Source: Trigonopsis variabilis (Eukaryota > Ascomycota > Trigonopsidomycetes > Trigonopsidales > Trigonopsidaceae). From it: DNA of 64,000 nucleotides. The stretch covers positions 600,501 to 664,500 of the forward strand of contig PPXM03000005.1 in the NCBI GenBank assembly GCA_003707065.3, written 5' to 3'. A program made the translations under genes and the position numbers. The notes under the pieces are model-generated. The model was given only the letters and a program-made list of their open reading frames with translations, ran no database searches and had not been told where the DNA came from. The number at the start of each line of letters is the position of its first letter. Position 1 is the stretch's first letter. Below are positions 31,707 through 40,577 of the stretch, in pieces.

Positions 31707-32963
31707 ATGCCACCCTTGTCCTTCATCTCGGGGGGCACCGCTACAAATGCCCTCGTTCCCTTTCTAGAGCGAGCCAGCCTGCCAAAAGAAATCGTTTACA
31801 TCCTTCCCATCTCTGATAATGGAGGTTCTTCTGCCGAAATCATGAGAACTCTGGGCGGTCCTGGCATCGGTGACATCCGCTCACGTCTCTGCCGGCTGAT
31901 CCCAGACGAGCGTCTACGCTTGCTTCTTTCCCATAGATTGGGATCAGATCCAGCTTCGTATTCATCCCCCCACTTTGAATGGCTGGCTCTGGTTGAGGGA
32001 GAACACGAGTTATGGAAGGAGATCTCAGACGCGAAACGCGAGTTGATCCGGGCGTTCTTCATCCATGTCCAGACTGAGATTTGCAAGCGTACTCGACCAG
32101 GGTCTCCGTTTGACTATGAAGGTGGATGTGTGGGAAATCTGTTCTTGACTGGCGCGCGATTATTTACGGGATCTCTCTTGTCGTCAATTGAGCTGTTTGC
32201 GCGCATCTGTGAGATCGATCCTAGGATCAGTGTCGTGCCTGCTTTGAATTCCAATTTCGCCCACCACATAGCCGCTTCATTGGCTGATGGCAGTTTTATT
32301 GTAGGACAGTCTCAAATCAGCCATCCAGCTGAGCCATCCAATGCTCTGGAAACCAGCCAGGACGAAGATTCCCTGTATCCGTTTGTTCATCCCAATCTCA
32401 AATTTGCTCAGCGAGCATTCTCAAAGATCAACTCTGATAAGCTTAGCTCGAGGATCGAACGGCTGTTCTACGTCAATCCTTATGGATCAGAGATACATCC
32501 CAAGGCGTCGAGACAGGCTCTCAAACATCTATCCGAGAGCGAAATGATTGTGTATTCAATAGGCAGTCTATGGACTTCGATTGTGCCTGTGCTAGTCCTT
32601 ACTGGAGTCGGCGATGCCATTGCTTCTTCAAATGCAATCAAGGTCTTGCTTATAAACGGGAATACCGACAGGGAAACATCTGAGCTTACCAAAGTGAGTG
32701 AGTTTGTGCAAATCATTCATAATGCTTGTGGCGGGGGACCCGAAAACCCCACACCATTCATCGATTGGGTGCTTTACGCCCAAATCGATAGGCCCTATCC
32801 AAGTACATATATTCATCCTGACCTAAAAGAAACGCAGTCAAGATTTGGAGTCAAGTGTAAAGGTGTCCGGGCATCTGTCCACCATGGCGAAGGAGCAGAT
32901 CAAGTGTTGTACGATAATAGGGCGTTGGTAGATAAATTGGCTGAAATATATAACCTTTCATGA
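31707..32963 (+). CDS. CofD/YvcK-fold protein (YNL011C type), function unknown
   Basis: A 418-residue single-exon protein of the UPF0052/CofD family. The nucleotide-type loop ISGGTATNALVPFL is at residues 7-20 (the bacterial motif is GGGTG), then PISDNGGSSAEIMRTLGGPGIGDIRSRL at 34-61, YEGGCVGNLFLTGA near 138, and YSIGSLWTSIVPVLVLTGVGDAI near 283. These glycine-rich loops and the conserved Asp of SDNGGSS form the putative active site shared with 2-phospho-L-lactate transferase CofD and the regulator YvcK. The fungal members, such as YNL011C of S. cerevisiae, have no assigned reaction, and fungi do not make coenzyme F420, so the substrate is open. The start at 31707 places the first strand only five residues in; I see no better upstream ATG. 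Confidence 0.85.
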   Translation: MPPLSFISGGTATNALVPFLERASLPKEIVYILPISDNGGSSAEIMRTLGGPGIGDIRSRLCRLIPDERLRLLLSHRLGSDPASYSSPHFEWLALVEGEHELWKEISDAKRELIRAFFIHVQTEICKRTRPGSPFDYEGGCVGNLFLTGARLFTGSLLSSIELFARICEIDPRISVVPALNSNFAHHIAASLADGSFIVGQSQISHPAEPSNALETSQDEDSLYPFVHPNLKFAQRAFSKINSDKLSSRIERLFYVNPYGSEIHPKASRQALKHLSESEMIVYSIGSLWTSIVPVLVLTGVGDAIASSNAIKVLLINGNTDRETSELTKVSEFVQIIHNACGGGPENPTPFIDWVLYAQIDRPYPSTYIHPDLKETQSRFGVKCKGVRASVHHGEGADQVLYDNRALVDKLAEIYNLS

Positions 32964-35100
32964 TTCCCTAGTTTGCAGACAATAGCTACGACTGTTTATT
33001 TATATAGAAAACGGGAACAATAACGTTTACTGCGGCTTGTGAGGGCCCAATATCTCGGTCAGGGAAAAAAACAAATAAACCGCTAAAGGGGGGATGGCGG
33101 ATCGGGTAAGATGGGGACAATGCAGTCGATCGCACCTTTGCCTTGCTAGTAGAAACAACCAGTAAAGGCATAGCGTCTTCGTTTCGAGATCTACTCGTGC
33201 TTCGACCGTCTGCGCGATCCGACATTCTCAATTCTTGTTTCGGAAAATACGCTAGCATAGCTTAATTAGAAGCGGCTGTTTAGAGGGTCCCCGAACTCAG
33301 CTAAGATGTACGGCTTGAGGATGAAGATCGATTAGGATAGGGACTTGAGGGTTTGCTATTTTCGGCATTTGGGCTCGTCAGTGCAAGAGCCCTGGTTGAA
33401 ACTAGGGGCGTGTGTCTGTGCATCACCCATGGCGACACCTTGTTATCCGGGGCAGTAAAGTTAACGTGGAGCTGAGAATATGATCAATTGATATTTAGAC
33501 ACAACTAAGATAGAGTTAACTGGCTTTTATGTGTCGTATCGATCAAGAACCACCTTCACATGGCACAGAAACCCATGGACAAGTCAAAAATTTCATCTTG
33601 CCGAACCCGGGCTGTTCCACTGTGGTGGATTCTTAAAGTCACATGGTGCCTCGTAACTAAATCATGACTTAGTTACGAGGCCTAACTAATTTTTATTATT
33701 GTTTGACCAATGTGCAAATAATAAGACCGTCCTGATTCCTAACAATCCATTGCAATGGCTCTTTTCCTCGTTATATGCTGAAAGTGGAGATCGTGTATGT
33801 GATGTCGGATGCTGAGGGGAACTGGAAATACGCATCGATACGATCTCGCAGAGTCACTGCAGTGATAGTCTTGGTAAAACCTAGCAGACTTGAAACCGTA
33901 GAGAAAATAATAAACAGATTTTGCATATGCATCTTCCGCTGTCATTAATTAATGATTTACAGAATCCACTATTCAGGGCTGAAGGTTGTCAGCGGTGACG
34001 GTGCCATCCATGCAGTCACCCCACTGCAACCAGCCCACGGCTGCTCAACTACGCTATTGTCATCGTGCATGATGTGGTGCCAACAAGTAAAGCCACCATA
34101 CAAAGCGAAACCGATCAACGATTCGATGAAGATGAAAAGTTTTCCATCTAACAGAGTGACTCGGGATGCTTGTTTGCCTTCTCTATGAGCGACACTGGAT
34201 AGCTCGGATCTAGACGCATGGCTTGATATCACACTACGAAACGATAGAAAGCCACACGTATGACCCCACTGGTTCTGATGCCCCGAACGTGCCGACGGCA
34301 AGTTGACGGGAGGGCCCCAATACGTGCCGTTAGTGAGACAGCCTTGTACCTTTTTCTTCCTACTCGGGGGCCCCGTAAACATACCTGCTTTGGTCACTTA
34401 GAAGAGCAGCCTCATGGTCAAAACCAAGTGGCTCTCCATTACGCAACGACAACTTGGGATTCGGTCATGATCGCCCCATCTCCCTGCAGGTCAACTAATA
34501 TAGGAATATTATATTTCCTCTTTAGGAAGTTTTCCTTCGTTTTCAGTGCTCCTTTGGGACACGAGCCTCACTAGTCCAAGACATATTTCCTATTCAGTCC
34601 TGGGGGAAATTTTCATGTACAATAAGCTGCTGGTTTTTAGTTGGTTCTTCTAGTTTTATGTCGTTTCGCGTTTAAGATTTTGTCTATTCTGTACTTTGGC
34701 TCGGTCAATGAGTGAGAGTCGTCTGGATCAAGAGATCTACTACGTCATTTGACACCCTACGCCGAATGTGTTCTGCCATTGCTGAAAAAGTATAGCCGGC
34801 CGTTGACTCTCAACAATATAACGTTTTGGTCCAAACGGCGTACAAAAGATACTCCCTATTCTGGAATTGTCAGAAACAAGTTTGGATGGCTCGCGCAATG
34901 GCATGATCCAACCAAGAATAGGAGCTGTTCACTCTACGCATGAACCGGCAAGAATAGAAGCCGTTCAGACCCTACCGCGATACTCCTTATCATCATGACG
35001 GAGATAAATATAGCTTTTCTTCAATTGACCAATAATACCAAAACAATCTTCTACCTTAATCAATTCCGGTTGCCCTGGAGAACTCTCTAGAATGTCAAGG
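32964..35100. other. Gene-poor stretch, 2.1 kb
   Basis: No recognisable gene. A 90-codon minus-strand frame (32986-33258) begins with a hydrophilic Arg/Ser-rich part and has no known domain; it could be a small protein but is unsupported. A long palindrome lies at 33648-33681 and a diverged 36-base direct duplication near 34914-34977. The rest shows no structure I can interpret. Confidence 0.5.
33648..33681. repeat. 34-bp near-perfect palindrome
   Basis: Arms of 13 bases, GCCTCGTAACTAA and its exact complement, separated by ATCATGAC, whose core TCATGA is itself a palindrome. Only one pair of the 34 bases does not match. It would form a strong cruciform or hairpin. Confidence 0.9.
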
Positions 35101-35836
35101 CTACTTGGCAGCCTGTTGTGCTTCTTTAGCTTGATGGTCTTCATAAATCCAATCGTTTAATTTCCAGTGGTTCCTAGCAACTTCGACGGCATAGAATTGG
35201 ATGCGGTTGACTGCTGGGTTAGACGACAAACGTCACCCTCAAGCAACTTACCCAAACTAGTGGATGATGGTGAATATTCATCCCTGGCACCCTGTCGAAG
35301 AAGACAGCCAAAGCTCAAGTTTGGTAGCTGAAGTCGAGTTAGTCTGAATCGGTCCAAAGACATACCTTGTCTTCGAAAAACGACTGATATTGGTCCCATG
35401 CTTTGATGGACTCTGGGGATTTCAAATGATTGACATCCAATTGCGCGACTTGTTCTGGAGTAGCCCACTCTTTGAAGATCTCGCAGAATTTCACAAACAC
35501 AAGCTCATCAATCCTATTTCATCAGTCAATCGTCCATCCTCCAAACATACCTGGTCAGTTTTAATTCAGAACCCTTGGTGTTTTCCAGCATGGTAAAGTA
35601 AATCTCTAGACAAGTTAGGCCCAACACGTCTCCTTTGTCTTACCTGCTTGGAGTACAACAGTTTTGGCAAAGTCCTGTTCAATCTTTCCAGTCAGTCCAT
35701 TTCCATACAATCATCAAACCTGTTCGGTAGTCCGGTCTTCATTATCAGTGGCCAGCTCAAGATCCAAGGCCTCTAAAGGATTGAATGGCTCAACTTCTTG
35801 CTTTTCCTCTTTGCTCGCTGGCGTAGGTTCAGACAT
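35101..35836 (-). CDS. PBDC1: PBDC1 / YPL225W-type protein, eEF1A-folding chaperone family
   Basis: Six exons in 736 bases: 35720-35836, 35644-35683, 35551-35605, 35366-35513, 35252-35327, 35101-35210; introns 36, 38, 37, 38 and 41 nt; 181 residues. Splicing yields a continuous family sequence: EQDFAKTVVLQAEIYFTMLENTKGSELKLT, DELVFVKFCEIF, the acidic segment GARDEYSPSST, and the strongest block VNRIQFYAVEVARNHWKLNDWIYE near the end. The S. cerevisiae member YPL225W was described as a chaperone that assists folding of nascent eEF1A. The ATG at 35836 is followed by an acidic leader. The first donor is GTTTGA, unlike the usual GTAAGT. The last intron ends in CCCAGCAG, so two acceptors 3 bases apart are possible. 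No other gene in the window is split so finely. Confidence 0.92.
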
Positions 35837-38221
35837 GATGATGTAGAAAGGTAACAGTGACGTCTATATAGGTCGATGGCAACCGTCTGACCTCTGCCCT
35901 GGCCTCTTGGCTTTCAGGCAGTTGGCATAGCACCGATGCACGACGCTGGTTCTTAATAAATGATATACTCAATTAAGATTACTTCGATTGCCGGCTCAAT
36001 TTCCTCTTTACTGTGTTGCTTCCAAGTGTGAGGATCCTCCCTCTCCAACACTGTTGCCTTGCTTTTGTCATCCACCCTAGCTATCTTCTGAAACTTTCAA
36101 GCAAATGTGATGATAAGATACTTGTAAAAGCTCTCATGGGCGCTCTCAATACCATGTTAAACACTACCCAGCAAGATACCATAAAACTATCTCCCGCTGC
36201 TTGATAATTTCTTTCACTCAGCCGGCTTCTTGCAATCATTTTGGCTGGATCCTCCATGTGCAAAGATAAAATCTACGTTCATACGAAGTTGCATAAGATA
36301 TACCAACTGCTTCTTTCCTGCTGCACGAAAATAGACTATATGAAAACAACTCAAACCTGTTAAGTTTTGACCGTGTATAGGACATTATAATTAGACAAAA
36401 GAAGTGAATGTACTCATAAGGAAACCGCACATGCCTACTTCTCGGATAGTCAGAAAAAGGGATCTCGAAGCAATAACAGAAAACAGAAAATTCATAAATT
36501 CCCTTCTATCTGTGTGGAAAAACAGGACACTGGAAAGACTCATGCCCGAAATCGAAGGGTGAAAAGGAGGGAAAGGAAAAGGGAAAGGAAGTCGGGGAAG
36601 CCAATAGAGCCCATAAAGTATCTGAAAACGGCACTTTTTTCTTATCATAATATCCTATATATGATCAAAACGAAGCTTCGTTCTACTACCCAACCCCTCA
36701 CGGTTCCATAGGCAGGGGGATATTATTACTGATGATTATATGGCCGCTCGTTCTCAGCCGCTATCCCCCTTAGCCTAATGTAATCCCTCCTCACTCCCGT
36801 GACGAATGAATAGGGGTCTTTGTCAACTGCAATCGTTTCGTCAAGGATCTGCCTAATAAGCGATGCTTTCGTAAAGCTTTTAGAACCAGAACAAGTTCTA
36901 GTTAGTTATGGTTGACCATACTCCATATGAATTCTGAAGATCCACCAAGGAGTCCTTCAATTCGTCACCAATGGTATTCTCCAGAACGGTTCGTACAGCT
37001 CTGACTTCCAAACGGTGCTGTTTTCTTCGTCCGCCGAGATCTCTTCCTTGAGTTAACTCTCAATGGATAGGCAACAAAGCATGAGTAATAGGTCGTTAGC
37101 AAAGGAACTCAATGTTTTTGCCAAGATTACCACAAAAAACTTCGAGAGAAAGCCAAGTATCGAAGCTAGGAGAGATTTATTCTTTGTACTCTCGAAGAAT
37201 TCGATATTGGACACATCATTGATTGCATTAGGTTCCAGGCAATTCCTTTTATGTCTCAGGATTTCGAATCCCTTTTTCCGATAAGTCTAGCTGTTCTGGT
37301 GCTTTCCGTATTCGCGATAAGTCAATTTCCCGTTTTCTGACAAATCCAAAAGAGATATCGATTTCTGACTCCTATAAGCCTGACCGGTCATCATCATATC
37401 ATAATAGGAGGAGATTGTATGACCAGTTCAACAACGATGTAGTCTCTTTTCTTTTCCATTTCTCTTTCAGGAGCTTCCCATCGTAAGAATAGTTCTAACA
37501 ATCATTGTTCATCCTCGACACGCCAAGCATGGTATCGACTCAACAACACTGCAGGAGTAGTGAATAGACAGTTTCACAATTGTTTCGCTTAATTCTCCCA
37601 AACCGGCTGCTACACGCAAAACCGACACATATTTTTTGACGATTGGACAAAAAAGGCTGCCGGGTAACTGGCACCAGTGTGTGTCTAAAAGCTGCGCTAC
37701 TTCCAAGATTCCGGCACCGATATATTAAAATGTGATAGCCTCGATGTTTTCTATTATTTAGGAATCATAATTTACTAGAGCCAAGCACAAAAAGGCTTGT
37801 ATGACTCAGATTTCTCGGTATGACCGTCCAGACAACGAACCTGTATCTTTCAGGGGTTCATTTAAACAGCCTCCCCAGGAACTTCATAATTCCCCAATAA
37901 ATGAGCTTCTCTATTGATTCAAAAGAAAGACAGCCCCCATGCCTTTCCCTGACTCTTATAATACTCTCTTAGTTTGGTTATGGGCCTAAGTCTTACTTTC
38001 GTGGCTCTAATGGTTCTCTATCTGCTCAACGCATACGATTGGCTCCATAACAACTTGGCTGGACTTAATTTCAATGTTCTCTTACCCCTTTACTGGTCTA
38101 TTTTGCCCCTTGGCTGGTGCGGTTGAGTCTGACGGTCACGTGCCTTGGGACCAATTGGTTGCCAGTCCAAGAAATTTTTTCTCCCATCCCTAACTAGTGT
38201 CTCTTGTTGTGGGCAGACGTT
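35837..38221. other. Gene-poor stretch, 2.4 kb
   Basis: No recognisable gene on either strand; the longest frames (85 codons or fewer) show no domain or codon bias like their neighbours. The right end holds the NOG2 promoter, with GAAATTTTTTC at 38171-38181, resembling the RRPE element of ribosome-biogenesis genes. Confidence 0.45.
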
Positions 38222-40055
38222 ATGGGAACCGCAAAGAAAGAGAAAAGTAGGAGGGTGAGAGAAGGGCAGACCAAAGATGGGAATCTGCGAGTGAAGGGGG
38301 AGAATTTTTACAAGTAGGATAATCGCTGGAGCTGTCGATGCTAACTTTATAGGGATGCAAAAAAGGTGCGTCACTTGAACATGTATAAGGAGGGGCGAGC
38401 GATTCGGGACGCCAATGGAAAAGTCTTGAAGGCAGCGGCCTTCCAGTCGTCGGAGATTCCAAAGGCAAGGGTTGAGCCGAATAAACGATGGTTTGGTAAC
38501 ACTCGAGTCATTGCTCAGAATGCGCTCGACCATTTCCGAGAGGCTATGGGTAACAAGGCACATGATCCTTACCAAGTCTTATTAAAACGGAATAAGCTTC
38601 CAATGTCGTTGCTGGAAGAGCCAGGGAAGACTGCCAAGGTCCACATCGTCGAGACCGAGCCGTTCAAGGATACGTTTGGTCCCAAAGCCCAGAGAAAGAA
38701 GCCCAAGATCTCGGCTAGTACGATTGAGGACTTGGCCCAAGAAACCAGTAAATCACAAGAAGACTACGAAGAAAAGCTAGAGAATGATCTGTTGAAGTCG
38801 GTGGAAACTCCTACTGACTGGATTCAGGAGGCTAGAGAGGCTGTGTTTAGCAAAGGCCAATCCAAGCGGATCTGGAATGAACTTTATAAAGTCATTGATT
38901 CGTCTGATGTGGTTGTACATGTGCTTGATGCTCGAGACCCGCTGGGAACTCGATGTAAGTCTGTGGAGCAGTATATTCGAAAAGAGGCGCCCCATAAACA
39001 TTTGATATTTGTCCTCAATAAATGCGATTTGGTCCCTGTTTGGGTTGCGGTAAGTGAACTTTGCTTTTGTTTTGTTGTTTTTTCTGTCCCATTGTTATGT
39101 CAAGGTATCAGTTGCTTTAATCGGCTTAATTTTCTATACTGGTGCCTGTTACAACGATGGAAGATAAAGACTGCCCACTTCAACCTTCCGTTTTGGAATG
39201 GCCCAGGGTATGTCGAGCTACATTATGAGTTGGGAGTTGACTAATCCCACGTTTCCTCTCCTGGTTGTGTCGCTTATATTTGTTTTTCTCAAAACGCTAT
39301 CTTCGTTTCTTTTCAAGAACCTCAACTAACTCTTCTAGGCAGCTTGGGTCAAAATCCTGTCAAAAGACTACCCTACTTTGGCCTTTCATGCTTCCATTAA
39401 ACATTCCTTTGGCAAGGGTAGTTTAATTCAGCTGTTGAGGCAGTTTTCGATCTTGCATTCCGATCGCAAGCAGATTTCTGTCGGCTTCATTGGTTATCCC
39501 AACACCGGCAAATCTTCTATAATCAACACGTTAAGACAAAAGAAGGTTTGCACTGTTGCGCCTATTCCGGGTGAGACCAAAGTTTGGCAGTACATCACGT
39601 TGATGAGACGCATCTTTTTGATCGACTGTCCGGGTGTCGTGCCTCCAAACAGCAAGGATACCGAGGAGGATATTCTGCTGCGGGGTGTCGTGCGGGTTGA
39701 GAAGACTTCCAACCCAGAGCAATACATTCCTGCTCTTCTTGCTCGATGCAAGGAGACGCATCTCAGCCGAACGTATGAGATATCAGGGTGGAGAAATGCA
39801 TCTGAGTTTCTGGAAATGCTTGCGAGAAAAAATGGGCGATTGTTGAAGGGAGGAGAGGCTGATGAAGGCGGCATCGCCAAGATGGTTCTGAACGATTTCA
39901 TGAGGGGCAAGATTCCCTGGTTTGTTCCTCCCCCGATGGACCAGCTTGATCATGACAAGGAAGCCCTCGAAGATGAGTTCAACAAGGCGAACGAGCAAAG
40001 TGGTGAAAATGAAGACGAAAATGGCAGTGGAAACAGTTCAGACGAAGAGGGTTAA
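38222..40055 (+). CDS. NOG2: Nog2/Nug2, nucleolar GTPase of 60S biogenesis
   Basis: Three exons, 38222-38313, 38353-39049, 39339-40055; introns 39 and 289 nt; 501 residues. The N-terminus [23 protein letters not shown] is the Nog2 signature. The GTPase motifs come in circularly permuted order: G4 NKCDLVP near 251, G1 GYPNTGKSS near 313, G3 DCPG near 360, as in the YlqF/YawG family. The tail is acidic. Nog2 binds the pre-60S particle near helix 69 and is exchanged for Nmd3 before export. The second intron is far longer than the others in the window and houses an H/ACA snoRNA, listed separately, as does NOG2 of S. cerevisiae (snR191). Reading through that intron gives a spurious 67-residue tail. 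Confidence 0.95.
39089..39240 (+). ncRNA. snR191: Intronic H/ACA snoRNA, snR191-like
   Basis: Lies within the 289-nt NOG2 intron. Its first hairpin is textbook: lower stem CCATTGTT (39089-39096) with AACGATGG (39153-39160), pocket ATGTCA (39097-39102) and GTTAC (39148-39152), upper stem AGGTATCAG (39103-39111) with CTGGTGCCT (39139-39147), then the H box AGATAA (39162-39167) 14 bases after the 3' pocket start. The pocket GTCA...GTTAC pairs with GUAAC-U-A-UGAC of 25S helix 69, putting the U at Psi2258 (S. cerevisiae numbering), which is one of the two known targets of snR191, also in a NOG2 intron. A second hairpin can be drawn (39170-39182 with 39226-39237). Its ACA box and target are unclear, so the 3' end is approximate. 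Confidence 0.8.
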
Positions 40056-40577
40056 GCATGAGGTTTAAGCATAAAGTCTCCACTACCACTTTGATTTGAT
40101 TTAGACTCATAAGAGTTTCTTTTTCATGAATCCTCTCGAGGGCCACCCATCGGCAATGGCTGGGTCACAGTCGCTTAAAGACGGGTCTGATCATGCTGGC
40201 CCGTATTGCCAGTATTTAATTCAACTTGAATAATATGTGGCATAAGACACAGATGTGTCATTCCTGTGTCCTCTTAGATATATGATACACAGCGTCAATA
40301 TATAAAAGGGACCCCTAAACAGTCTCAAAAGTGTTGGATAAACATGTAGGCTGTCACAAGAGACCAATTCACAGTCCGGACGACTTTAGCTAGCCTTTCA
40401 CAGGGCTATATACCGAAGAATATGTAACTTTCCAGCATATTTCACTACTAGCGCGTCCACCTCCATCATAAGGAACTGGCGCTAGTCGAGCACGGGGACC
40501 TGTAGCGAAGGTGTAGCGGTGATAATTTCCATCGCTTTCATCACCACGAGAAATTTCTGTCGAGTCCAACCATCATC
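40056..40577. other. Intergenic region NOG2 / MEF1
   Basis: About 520 bases between two plus-strand genes. A few short ACACAG-rich stretches near 40240-40290; no gene seen. Confidence 0.35.

Noticed and set aside
32986-33258. A 90-codon minus-strand frame to the right of the CofD-like gene
   Set aside because: Only its hydrophilic N-terminal part looks protein-like; no family recognised, so it is not listed as a gene.
39050-39244. Continuation of the NOG2 frame through 39050 as a 67-residue tail
   Set aside because: The frame enters an intron with good donor and acceptor; downstream exon 39339 matches Nog2 and the tail matches nothing.
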